Shown piece after piece: positions 1 to 7,336 of a stretch of 7,336 bases of DNA; the stretch's first letter is position 1, and each line of letters begins with the position of its first letter. Source of the stretch: Gammaproteobacteria bacterium (lineage in GTDB: Bacteria > Pseudomonadota > Gammaproteobacteria > S012-40); contig JAOTSL010000158.1 in assembly GCA_029864945.1 (NCBI GenBank), forward strand, positions 1-7,336, read 5' to 3'. The notes below the pieces were generated by a model, which saw nothing but the letters and a program-made list of their open reading frames with translations, was not told where the DNA came from and did no database searches. A program made the translations under genes and the position numbers.

Positions 1-1263
1 AAGCTGTAATGATTGCCGAATATGCCGAGCAATCGCGGGTTTGTTGATAACCACCTGAGAAAACAAAGCGCTGAAATCCAAAGCCTCGTCGCCACTTTCC
101 AGTTTAATATTGGCAATCTGTGTTTTTAAAGGTGGCGTATACAGTGGACGTTCCATCGGGATTTCTACATTGGCTGATGCGGCATCCATCATCATAAATT
201 CGTTGCTGGTGTTGCTTGCGCTGCTTGAAAAAAGTGGCTCGCGAAATTCCAACGTTTTGTTTTCTATCCCCTGGAGAATATTCATAATGCGTTTATTTTC
301 AAGCCAGGCCTGGTCATCCAGAAAACGTCGCAATTGCTGGGACAAACGCGCAACAGTGCGTTGGGTATGCTCACCGGCCTCCAACCAATCATAGTGAATA
401 CGACGGGTGCGGGGATCCGGTTTAAGCTCAGCTATCGCTGATAATTTCAAAACTTGATCAAGCAGTTCAGTGAATTCCTCTTGCCGCGCAGGTGACATTA
501 AAAAATCCCAAAAGGCGCGAAAACTGTTTCCCTGATCAGAACCGGCAATGGCATCCCGCTCCCCCATAATGTCTTCCAACAACTCGCCTTTATCCCCTTG
601 CCACTGAGCAATGCGTTCGCGAACACTGCGATCAAGACCGCGAAAATTATGTTCCACTTCACGAAAATCCGATAGCAGTTCTTTCGCTTGCTGGGTAAAT
701 TGCATAAAGCGATCTCGCAGTGCGGTATCATCAAGTAAGGCGATATTACCGTCCTTCACCTGTGCTATTTCCCGGTCTATCTCGTCTCGCCGTGCTTGCA
801 ATTCTTGCAATCGCAACTCAGGGTCGTCGGTGCTGCCTTTTTGCAATTGTTTGAGTAAATCAAAAAGAGTTAGTAGGCGCGATTCCGTACCTACAAAACT
901 TCGCTCGCTTAACGACTCTAGCCAAGCAATGGCTTTTTCTGTTGCGGGGGTTAAATCAAATTGAACCTCATCGGAGTCCTGTCGGTAAAACTTGCGTAAC
1001 CAACCTTTTTCGGGCGCCGCCCAGTCATTCAAATAATCCATTGCCGATTTTGGAAAACTCTCAGGGCCGGCGAATTCTCGAATGGCGAACAACTCGTCTT
1101 CCAAGGCTTCCATTAAATCAGCCTGAGCAAGTACGCGCACATTGGGCGTGATATAGGCTGCTTGTAAAAAACTGGCAATTAACGGCGCGTGAGGACTTGC
1201 CAACAAACGCCAGGCGGGGTGGTTTTGGCGCAGGGATTCTAGGGTTTGGTAGTCCAGGGTCAT
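1..1263 (-). CDS. jetA: Wadjet JetA-like protein (DUF3375, MukF-type kleisin), C-terminus beyond window
   Basis: This is the kleisin-like subunit of type I Wadjet, which in known systems joins JetB (MukE-like) and JetC (SMC ATPase) into a loop-extruding complex that directs JetD to cut small circular plasmids in the cytoplasm. The frame is open for 421 codons from the ATG at 1263 to the left edge with no stop; family members are usually near 480-500 residues, so roughly 60-80 are missing. I recognise the family from the N-terminus (MTLDYQTLESLRQNHPAWRL, then HAPLIASFL and EALEDELFAIRE), from SDQGNSFRAFWDFLMSPARQ at residues 242-261, and from PMERPLY at 369-375. Residues 1-120 look like a winged-helix region; about 140-235 are long charged helices, probably coiled coil. 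The start is 3 bases after the SNF2 gene stop, with a good ribosome site inside that gene. Family identity is by eye but strong; the Wadjet role is known for the family, and the remaining jet genes are not visible. Confidence 0.9.
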   Translation of the reverse strand, partial: MTLDYQTLESLRQNHPAWRLLASPHAPLIASFLQAAYITPNVRVLAQADLMEALEDELFAIREFAGPESFPKSAMDYLNDWAAPEKGWLRKFYRQDSDEVQFDLTPATEKAIAWLESLSERSFVGTESRLLTLFDLLKQLQKGSTDDPELRLQELQARRDEIDREIAQVKDGNIALLDDTALRDRFMQFTQQAKELLSDFREVEHNFRGLDRSVRERIAQWQGDKGELLEDIMGERDAIAGSDQGNSFRAFWDFLMSPARQEEFTELLDQVLKLSAIAELKPDPRTRRIHYDWLEAGEHTQRTVARLSQQLRRFLDDQAWLENKRIMNILQGIENKTLEFREPLFSSSASNTSNEFMMMDAASANVEIPMERPLYTPPLKTQIANIKLESGDEALDFSALFSQVVINKPAIARHIRQSLQL

Positions 1264-1266
1264 GAA

Positions 1267-4200
1267 CTATAATTCCTCTTTCAACAAATTAACCATATCC
1301 TCCACGGACATTCTCCCACTCATATCACTGTCTTCCAGCAGGCTATCCGCTAAATCTCGCTTGTGGGTATGTAAGCGAACAATTTTTTCCTCTATGGTAT
1401 TTTGAGTCACCAATCGATAGATAGTCACTGGGCGTTGTTGTCCAATGCGATGAGCACGATCGGAGGCTTGATCTTCTACCGCCGGATTCCACCACGGGTC
1501 CATGTGAACGACATAGTCAGCAGCAGTAAGATTTAAACCACTGCCGCCAGCTTTCAAGCTAATGAGAAAAAGGTCGCCGTCTCCTCTTTGAAAAGCTTCG
1601 ACCGCAGCCGCTCTTTTTGCAATAGGTGTCGAGCCATCAAGATATTGATAATGAATGCCTTCCGCATCGAGGTAAGCGCGAATCAAAGCCAGGTGTTTAA
1701 CAAATTGACTGAAGACCAGGGCTTTGTGATGATTTTGCCGCAAGTCGTCGAGAATATTCCCAAAGGCCTTGAGTTTAGCGCTGCCTATGTCGGTATCTGC
1801 CATAACCAGTCTTGGGTGACAACAGGCCTGGCGCAATCGAGTTACTTCAGCTAACACTTGAAAGCGGCGTTGTTCGGGTGGTAAGGATTCGTCCTGAATC
1901 GTCTCTAACGCTTTTTGACGCAGCGCTTCGTAAAGCGCGGCCTCTTCCGGACTCTGTTCCACGTGGATAGTGATTTCAGTACGCGCTGGTAATTCGGTTA
2001 GCACATCGGTTTTAAGCCGTCGTAAAATGAAGGGGCGAATAAGTTGTTTCAAACGCTGACGTGCTGCGCGATCATTGTGCTGCTCTATAGGAGCAGCAAA
2101 ACGCTGATTGAATTGCTCCAAAGAACTGAGCAATCCAGGGTTGATGAAACGAAACAAGCTCCATAGTTCCCCCAAATGATTTTCAATGGGTGTACCGGTC
2201 ATCGCAATTCTAAAGTCTGCTTGTAATCCCATCGCAGCTTTTGCGCGTTTACTCGCGCTGTTCTTGATGGCTTGCGCTTCATCGGCCACGACAGTTGTCC
2301 AAGTGACCTCTGCAAGTCGCTTTGACTCAACTTGCAGCAAACCATAACTGCAAACAATTAAATCAAATGGCCCAGCCTGATCCAACATTTTTTGTCGATT
2401 GCCAGTACCAAATCGATGAACCTTAAGGGTGGGCGCAAAGCGAGTGGCTTCGGCTATCCAGTTCATGCAAACCGATGTCGGCGCCAGTATTAGCGCCGGG
2501 CCAAGATGGGCGCGGGTAAGCAATATGGCCAGTGCCTGAATAGTTTTTCCCAAACCCATATCATCGGCCAAACAGGCACCGGCACCCCAATGAGCTATAC
2601 GCGCCAACCAACGATAACCCTCTTCCTGATAGTCACGCAGCTCAGCCTGTAATGTGTCTGGTAACGTGGGTTCGAATGCTTGCGCTTCACTTAACTTGGC
2701 GAGTTGTTCTCGCCATTGTTTGGCAGCTTTAACATTCATGCCTTCGGTAACTTCCTGTACCAGCGGTGCCGCCAAGGGATGAAAACGACCATTCTGGCTT
2801 ACCGCACTTAAGGCTTCTATTTTTTTTCTCAACTCGGCGGTCAATGCCAGAAACTCGCCTTTTCCCAGTTGAATGAATCGACCTGCGCCTTGGAGCAGCT
2901 CGAATAATTGAACCATGGAAACAACCCGCTCCCTGTCCACTTGTAACTGACCTTCGAGACTAAACCAATCACTCTGTTTGCCCACGGCCAATTTCATCTG
3001 CTCTGTTCCAGACCGGGCAATGCGAATTTTTTCTCCTTTGGGCCATTCTATGATGACATTCTTTTCTAGCTGCTGGAGATGCAGCAACGTATCTAAAGCA
3101 CTTTCTATTTCGTTTAACTCCCAATGCCAACCGATGCTTGGGTCGAGTAATGGGCATTGTTGGAGTACCGCTTCAACCGCTGTTTTTTCATCTTTTTTAA
3201 TACGAGTGGTTTGCAAAGATTTGCCGTCAATATCGGTAACAACGGTGGTGCCGCCTACACCGGGCTGAAACAACGGTCCTTTGTCGCCAAATGGTCGAAC
3301 AAAACAATCTACCATCAAACCCTCACCCATTGGGCTGAGTTGAAATACCGGCGTAGCATGAGCTTTCACCCGCTTACCGCTACTGGCTTTCGTCTGGGCA
3401 GAAAGTTCGGCATCAAAATCAGAATGAATCGTTAATAAAGGCGCAATAGCCGCAACGCTTTCCAGTGCTTCTTTTTTTGCCCGGTCGGGTACGGTGAGCC
3501 CACTGATGGTCAATAGCTTGGCAATTGTTAGTTGTTGCTCATTAAACCGGGTCAAACATAAACGTTGTGTGCCATCCTTTTTTAAATGGATATTCGCGTG
3601 TTCTGCCGGAAAGGGAGTTAGCTGAAGCCGTATATTTTTTCCGCGACGAGTGACTTCCAGGACCGGTTTCACTTCCACCAATTCCACCGACACATCAGGC
3701 TGCTCCGCCCAAACCAAATGAGGATGTTCTGCGGCATCCAGCAAAACTTGAAAACCATCCAGACTGTAATAAGTGGTTGGATAACTACTATAGGAATCAT
3801 AGCTGGTTTCACATTTTATCTGGCGACAAATTCGTAGATCCAATGACGTCAGGTAACTATATTTATTGACGCCTTCATGTAAACGTTCCAGCGAAACCGG
3901 ACGGCCTTTTGTCCAGCCCCCCTGCTTGGTGCGCTTTTGTTCTCTGGGCTCTAACGAACAACCATCAACATGTACAAACAGACGCCAAGTCATACGTAAA
4001 TTAGCGTGCTCTTCATTCTGCTCCTTTTTTTTAAACTTTTTTTCAGTATCGAGTATTCCGCGCAAGGCGTTAAGTGAACGTTCCCAGGGTTCTTCTGCTT
4101 TGATCAGTTGTGTTAGTGAATGATATGCGCTATTTGCTTGGTATGGGGATTCTTTCTTTTTACCTACCTGCAATAAAATTTCTGCACTTTCATTAGCGTA

Positions 4201-5406
4201 CAGCAATAAACCTGCTTTCACCGCATGTGCTTGATAACGGGATAAGCTTTTAATAAGAACCGGCTCCAGTTTAATGGAAAGCCAAGTTAGCATCAGCCCC
4301 CTGAATAGGTCACGCCAAGGGGCAATCATCAAACTATCCGCGTCTAAATAAATAGTATCCTTATGCTTTATTTCACCCTCAATAATCAACACATATTCTT
4401 TGAACATACGCAGAATATGTTTTACTTGATCGGTATCGTCACTCTTCAGGCCGATGTCAATTTGCTTTTTTGCCAATGTCACATCGGTACTTATGCGTGT
4501 ACGCAACAAAGCAACAATAAAACAAACACCCGAAATGCCAGGCAGATGGAAATTACGCTTGCCGGTTAATTTTCGTTTCGCTTTAAGTGCCGCTTGGTAG
4601 TGTTGCAATGCCGCCTCATTATCGCCTTGCAAACAACTTAGCCAGCCTCGTAAAGTCAAGCTCTCTGTAGATTCAATATTCCCTAAGCTAGCCAACGCCT
4701 TGTCCGGCTCGTTACGTAACACCCATTGCTCTGCAAGAAAACAGGCAACTTCCGGTTGATTCGATGGTCGATCAACAAAATAGGTTTTCACTAAGGCCCA
4801 ACTATCCAGGTTGCCTTTTAGGCTTTCATTAAAGTCTGTTAGCAATCTGGATAGAATGAGAAAACGAAGGTTGTCTGGTAGCTTATCGAAAAACTCTGAG
4901 GAAAAAGGTCGCGTGTAAACTTGAACTAAATACGTCAACTGTTTTTTATGAAGGCACTCATAGTCGATCACACCAAGGCGCTTTTGCAACATTTCAAATT
5001 CTTCACCATAGGCCTCAATGCGTAAAGCCCGTGTTTGCACCTCAGGATCGATATCATGGTTCCACGCTCCCTGCTTGGCTGCAGGAATCACGATACGGGC
5101 TGTTTTTGATGTCACGTTAAAATCACCACTTGTAATAAGATCTCTCGTCGCAATTTCAACAATATCTGGATGACATCTAAAGTTATTTTTTTCAATCTGA
5201 ATCAAACCTTTTTTCGCCAATTGATCACGCCAAGTGGAATCTATCTGCACAACCAAGTGAACGTACTTCGGCAACGCGCTTAGTAGTTTTTTAAATGTCG
5301 TCAGATTGGTTGGTTGATAAACAACAGAAAGGATTTGAAAGATCTTTCGTGTGGATGCTGTGGTTTTTTGGTAGGCCGTAACCAATGATGCAGGGGTTTG
5401 TGACAT
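1267..5406 (-). CDS. SNF2-family DNA translocase/helicase with long TPR-like N-terminal extension
   Basis: This 1379-residue Swi2/Snf2 ATPase should move along double-stranded DNA and remodel or displace bound proteins. The motor fills roughly residues 920-1379 and looks intact: motif I ADDMGLGKT at 947-955 (Walker lysine K954), motif II DEAQ at 1042-1045, motif III TGTP at 1070-1073, a GGSGLN motif V, and motif VI DRAHRIGQ with arginines 1317 and 1320. Residues about 780-890 (around DWFSLEGQL, W814, then RFIQLGKGEFLAL) resemble the bacterial SNF2-associated domain. Residues 1-90 may be a winged helix, and about 220-275 look like TPR helices. The segment from about 472, including GGWTKGRPVSLERL, resembles N-terminal parts of other large bacterial SNF2 proteins. 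No SWIM zinc motif or nuclease motif was seen. The start is supported by AGGA ten bases upstream, and the gene begins 15 bases after the preceding stop. The motor call is very safe; the extension's role is unknown, with sensing or partner binding an inference. Confidence 0.93.
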   Translation of the reverse strand: MSQTPASLVTAYQKTTASTRKIFQILSVVYQPTNLTTFKKLLSALPKYVHLVVQIDSTWRDQLAKKGLIQIEKNNFRCHPDIVEIATRDLITSGDFNVTSKTARIVIPAAKQGAWNHDIDPEVQTRALRIEAYGEEFEMLQKRLGVIDYECLHKKQLTYLVQVYTRPFSSEFFDKLPDNLRFLILSRLLTDFNESLKGNLDSWALVKTYFVDRPSNQPEVACFLAEQWVLRNEPDKALASLGNIESTESLTLRGWLSCLQGDNEAALQHYQAALKAKRKLTGKRNFHLPGISGVCFIVALLRTRISTDVTLAKKQIDIGLKSDDTDQVKHILRMFKEYVLIIEGEIKHKDTIYLDADSLMIAPWRDLFRGLMLTWLSIKLEPVLIKSLSRYQAHAVKAGLLLYANESAEILLQVGKKKESPYQANSAYHSLTQLIKAEEPWERSLNALRGILDTEKKFKKKEQNEEHANLRMTWRLFVHVDGCSLEPREQKRTKQGGWTKGRPVSLERLHEGVNKYSYLTSLDLRICRQIKCETSYDSYSSYPTTYYSLDGFQVLLDAAEHPHLVWAEQPDVSVELVEVKPVLEVTRRGKNIRLQLTPFPAEHANIHLKKDGTQRLCLTRFNEQQLTIAKLLTISGLTVPDRAKKEALESVAAIAPLLTIHSDFDAELSAQTKASSGKRVKAHATPVFQLSPMGEGLMVDCFVRPFGDKGPLFQPGVGGTTVVTDIDGKSLQTTRIKKDEKTAVEAVLQQCPLLDPSIGWHWELNEIESALDTLLHLQQLEKNVIIEWPKGEKIRIARSGTEQMKLAVGKQSDWFSLEGQLQVDRERVVSMVQLFELLQGAGRFIQLGKGEFLALTAELRKKIEALSAVSQNGRFHPLAAPLVQEVTEGMNVKAAKQWREQLAKLSEAQAFEPTLPDTLQAELRDYQEEGYRWLARIAHWGAGACLADDMGLGKTIQALAILLTRAHLGPALILAPTSVCMNWIAEATRFAPTLKVHRFGTGNRQKMLDQAGPFDLIVCSYGLLQVESKRLAEVTWTTVVADEAQAIKNSASKRAKAAMGLQADFRIAMTGTPIENHLGELWSLFRFINPGLLSSLEQFNQRFAAPIEQHNDRAARQRLKQLIRPFILRRLKTDVLTELPARTEITIHVEQSPEEAALYEALRQKALETIQDESLPPEQRRFQVLAEVTRLRQACCHPRLVMADTDIGSAKLKAFGNILDDLRQNHHKALVFSQFVKHLALIRAYLDAEGIHYQYLDGSTPIAKRAAAVEAFQRGDGDLFLISLKAGGSGLNLTAADYVVHMDPWWNPAVEDQASDRAHRIGQQRPVTIYRLVTQNTIEEKIVRLHTHKRDLADSLLEDSDMSGRMSVEDMVNLLKEEL
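1273..1278 (-). promoter_or_regulatory. Ribosome binding site of jetA inside the end of the SNF2 gene
   Basis: GAGGAA lies within the last sense codons of the SNF2 gene (AAA GAG GAA TTA TAG) and ends nine bases before the jetA ATG at 1263. It fixes the jetA start and makes translational coupling likely, since ribosomes ending on the SNF2 gene are next to the jetA start. Confidence 0.75.
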
Positions 5407-5416
5407 GAAATGATAA

Positions 5417-5420
5417 TCCT
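5417..5420 (-). promoter_or_regulatory. Ribosome binding site of the SNF2 gene
   Basis: AGGA stands ten bases before the ATG at 5406 and directly after the stop codon of the preceding gene (TAACAGGATT). It is short and slightly distant but is the only purine-rich match in the 15-base gap, and it supports the chosen start. Confidence 0.55.
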
Positions 5421-5421
5421 G

Positions 5422-7221
5422 TTATTTTTCTTGCGGTAGAACATAGCCGAGTTTTCGCAATCCTTTGCGCAAAGCTGCCTCTGATTTTGTAGGCACAACA
5501 AGAGTGTTGCCATTGATGAGTTGGCAATGCGTTCGCGTTGTTGGATCAGTGCTAATCATTCGCGCGAGACCAGCATTACCGCATTTAATCAAACGCGCCA
5601 TTCCACCGTCATTCATTGCGGCACTGCGACTACCGAAGTCAGAGAATAATTGTTTTACTTCGTCGTTTAATGGCTCATCTGAGTAGGACTCTAAAAACAC
5701 CAACAATGACTCGGGCGAAAAACCCTGCTCTAAGGCGCTGAGTAAAGATTCCGGTGTTAGACAACGCTGAGCATCAGAATTGAATTCAGTGTATTGATTT
5801 AGCGTCAACAATTCTGTCGGTGTCGCATCTCGAATCAAGTCAATTTGAAATTGTTCATTGACGTGCAATAAGGGAACGATAGTGGGAACAATAGGTTGAT
5901 AGTTATCAACAAGGTCAAGACACCATGCACCCAGTGAATTTAATTTAAAATAAAGCAAGCCATCATAACGACTGAGAAAGTAAATATCATCTGCCCCCCA
6001 AATCCCATTGAAATCGCTTCGCACATGGTAAGGTGGAATATAAGCCACATCAATCATACCCAGTGTCGCCAAGTACTCGAATAAGTACGTTAACAAATAG
6101 CGCCCCTGTAATATTGTAAAATCATGATGACCGTCATAACCCAATGAACCATAGTTGCTATCACAGAGATAAAGTTTCCAAGGATCGTGCACTACCTCCA
6201 AGCCAAAATCCCCGGCCTGCATATAGCGAAATAATTCATCCACGGACACCCACTCATCTACAGGACAACATCCCAATACTTCTTCTACTGCATGGCGACG
6301 CTCTGCGACTTTCGTCATGCGCCGACCTTTACCGTTCTGTCCTTTAATCAGGTCAACACGGCGAAATTCATCTAAACTGCCTTTGTCTCGCCAGCGAGTG
6401 TAAAGCGTTTTTATGGTATCACCCAAAGTCCCGGTGATGGCCTTTTTTCCTTTGCCGGTTAACTCAAGTTTTTTCCCAACACGTTTCGCCAACCCACCGG
6501 TTTGAAGTAACAAAGGCCAGGCAAACGACCGAATGGGTCGAATAGAACCGCCGACATATTTTACTAATTCAAGATCATCTTCAGCAGAATAGAAATCACC
6601 GCCAACAAGCATGGTGTCTATTGACTTAACAGAAGCAGTGGTTGCTTGAGCTGTTTTATCACTCACACTAATTTTTCCGTTATCGATCAAACGTAAAATC
6701 GCTGCTAATTCCTGATCGACGGCGGTTTGTGTTGCGATCACACGTACCTTTGTGTCAGCTTTATCCATGAGAAAACCGTTATCGAGAATGTCTGTTGAAG
6801 AACTCACTTTGATGGCGTCTTCTGTAGGCCGAAGAACAAACTCCTTCAGTTTTGCGATAAATTCGTCAGGAATAACACCTCCGTAGAAAAAAAGACGTAA
6901 GGTGCTAGTCTCCTGCTTTGCGTTTGATGTTCGCTGATATGAATAAGGTTGTTGTATAAATATTTTAGGTATTGCTAAATATTTTCTTTCAAACCGTAAC
7001 GCATAAAACCGCCCATCCCAATTATAGATAGCTTCAGCAATAGCCTTTTGTTCCAACGGTTCGAGGCGCTGCCAATAAGTCTCAATTCGAGGCGAAAGCA
7101 TGTGCTTCAATATTAACTTTATGTAATCCTCTTTTCGGGTGGGACGCTCTTCAGTATCGAGTAAGGGAATGCATTTTTTTAAGACATCGACAGTTTTCGT
7201 CGTGATTATTTCAATGGACAT
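5422..7221 (-). CDS. Winged-helix protein with XPB/Ssl2-like helicase-associated domain, no motor
   Basis: This 599-residue cytoplasmic protein has no signal peptide, membrane segment, Walker A or DEAD-box motif. Residues about 165-205 (ELAAILRLIDNGKISVSDKT) and 225-262 (SFAWPLLLQTGGLAKRVGKK, then LELTGKGKKA) look like winged-helix units common in bacterial helicase-associated proteins. Residues about 300-400 (RRMTKVAERRHAVEEVL, then VDEWVSVDELFRYM) form another likely winged-helix region. Residues about 455-599 match by eye the domain annotated in Pfam as Helicase_C_3 (XPB/Ssl2-like): LTPESLLSALEQGFSPESLL at 488-507, and an end reading LVVPTKSEAALRKGLRKLGY at 574-593. It probably binds DNA or the SNF2 partner encoded 15 bases downstream; that is inference from domain style and linkage. 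The start at 7221 is the first possible one after an in-frame TAG at 7240-7242, but no clear Shine-Dalgarno precedes it. The family call is moderate and the function is not established. Confidence 0.85.
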   Translation of the reverse strand: MSIEIITTKTVDVLKKCIPLLDTEERPTRKEDYIKLILKHMLSPRIETYWQRLEPLEQKAIAEAIYNWDGRFYALRFERKYLAIPKIFIQQPYSYQRTSNAKQETSTLRLFFYGGVIPDEFIAKLKEFVLRPTEDAIKVSSSTDILDNGFLMDKADTKVRVIATQTAVDQELAAILRLIDNGKISVSDKTAQATTASVKSIDTMLVGGDFYSAEDDLELVKYVGGSIRPIRSFAWPLLLQTGGLAKRVGKKLELTGKGKKAITGTLGDTIKTLYTRWRDKGSLDEFRRVDLIKGQNGKGRRMTKVAERRHAVEEVLGCCPVDEWVSVDELFRYMQAGDFGLEVVHDPWKLYLCDSNYGSLGYDGHHDFTILQGRYLLTYLFEYLATLGMIDVAYIPPYHVRSDFNGIWGADDIYFLSRYDGLLYFKLNSLGAWCLDLVDNYQPIVPTIVPLLHVNEQFQIDLIRDATPTELLTLNQYTEFNSDAQRCLTPESLLSALEQGFSPESLLVFLESYSDEPLNDEVKQLFSDFGSRSAAMNDGGMARLIKCGNAGLARMISTDPTTRTHCQLINGNTLVVPTKSEAALRKGLRKLGYVLPQEK

Positions 7222-7241
7222 AGTTTGATCATAATTCGGCT

Positions 7242-7264
7242 ATTGTAGTTAGATCTAGGTTAGA
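7242..7264 (-). promoter_or_regulatory. Weak candidate promoter: -10 TACAAT with upstream direct repeats
   Basis: TACAAT (7247 down to 7242) matches five of six positions of the sigma-70 -10 box and would give a leader of about 14 bases before the ATG at 7221. No good -35 box lies 16-18 bases upstream. Instead TCTAAC occurs twice (7264-7259 and 7253-7248), 11 bases apart, just before the -10. Such repeats could bind an activator, or be chance. Confidence 0.25.
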
Positions 7265-7334
7265 GACGTAGTTTACTTAATTTTTCTGACAATGCCACCG
7301 GTATACCCGTGCGCTTGATATTTCGGCTTTTAGT
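7260..7334 (-). CDS. Possible C-terminal end of an upstream gene (partial)
   Basis: One minus-strand frame entering from the right edge is open for 24 codons and stops at TAA 7260-7262, 38 bases before the ATG of the 599-residue gene. It would read TKSRNIKRTGIPVALSEKLS and then KLRL. The composition is protein-like (basic, helical ending), but a stretch this short can be open by chance, and a second frame is open for 19 codons. No family is recognised. If real, the operon may begin further right and the promoter proposed in this gap would be unnecessary. Confidence 0.25.
   Translation of the reverse strand, partial: TKSRNIKRTGIPVALSEKLSKLRL
7298..7309. other. Near-palindrome GGTATACC in the upstream region
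   Basis: An eight-base perfect palindrome, GGTATACC (7300-7307), sits in a 12-base near-palindrome with one mismatched pair, about 80 bases before the start of the first complete gene. It could be an operator half, but it also overlaps the possible end of an upstream reading frame, and short palindromes are common. Confidence 0.15.
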
Positions 7335-7336
7335 GT

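Noticed and set aside
611..1151. Plus-strand open frames opposite jetA (117 and 69 codons, the first very rich in Ser and Arg)
   Set aside because: They lie antisense to a clearly recognisable DUF3375 gene, have skewed composition typical of shadow frames, and resemble no family.
2272..2283. DEAQ in place of DEAH in SNF2 motif II, and ADDMGLGKT in place of ADEMGLGKT in motif I
   Set aside because: Both variants are common in bacterial SNF2 proteins, and the catalytic Lys, Asp and Glu are kept, so there is no sign of inactivation.
1267..5406. DISARM or Zorya assignment because of the SNF2 motor
   Set aside because: No DrmA, DrmB (DUF1998), DrmC phospholipase-D-like, methylase, ZorA or ZorB gene is present; the neighbour is a Wadjet JetA-type protein instead.
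2969..5527. Other short open frames on both strands within and around the SNF2 gene
   Set aside because: All overlap conserved coding sequence of the SNF2 or XPB-like proteins in another frame, without recognisable domains or good ribosome sites.
7207..7233. Eight-codon frame MIKLCPLK overlapping the start of the 599-residue gene
   Set aside because: It is very short, has no Shine-Dalgarno and no attenuator-like structure; most likely chance.
7235..7328. Seven-base repeat TTCGGCT at 7235-7241 and 7322-7328
   Set aside because: Too short and too far apart to support an element end or attachment site; expected by chance at this scale.

Overview
The window holds one compact minus-strand operon, read from right to left. 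Order of transcription: (i) a 599-residue protein resembling the non-motor part of XPB/Ssl2-type helicases, but with no helicase motor; (ii) a 1379-residue SNF2-family DNA translocase with a long N-terminal extension; (iii) the first 421 codons of a DUF3375 protein, the JetA (MukF-like kleisin) subunit of type I Wadjet anti-plasmid systems, which runs off the left edge. The gaps are 15 and 3 bases, so all three are very probably one transcription unit. No RNA gene, CRISPR array, insertion sequence or convincing terminator is visible.

Organism: the protein style, the moderate base composition and the Shine-Dalgarno use at the two internal junctions fit a gammaproteobacterium, perhaps environmental or marine. 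This is an impression; there is no marker gene here. The right 115 bases are mostly non-coding and carry a weak promoter-like region. They may also hold the last codons of another minus-strand gene entering from the right edge.

How the genes may work together: Wadjet (JetABCD) is a MukBEF-like SMC complex that extrudes DNA loops on small circular plasmids, which the JetD nuclease then cuts. The rest of the Wadjet set (jetB, jetC, jetD) would be expected just left of position 1 but is not in the window. The notable point is that jetA is preceded, with only 3 bases between, by a SNF2 translocase and an XPB-like partner, neither of which is part of the four-gene Wadjet core. The inference is an extended Wadjet module in which a chromatin-remodeller-like motor and a DNA-binding adaptor help target recognition, remove proteins from DNA, or regulate the SMC machine. 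Family calls were made by eye from motifs; no search was run.
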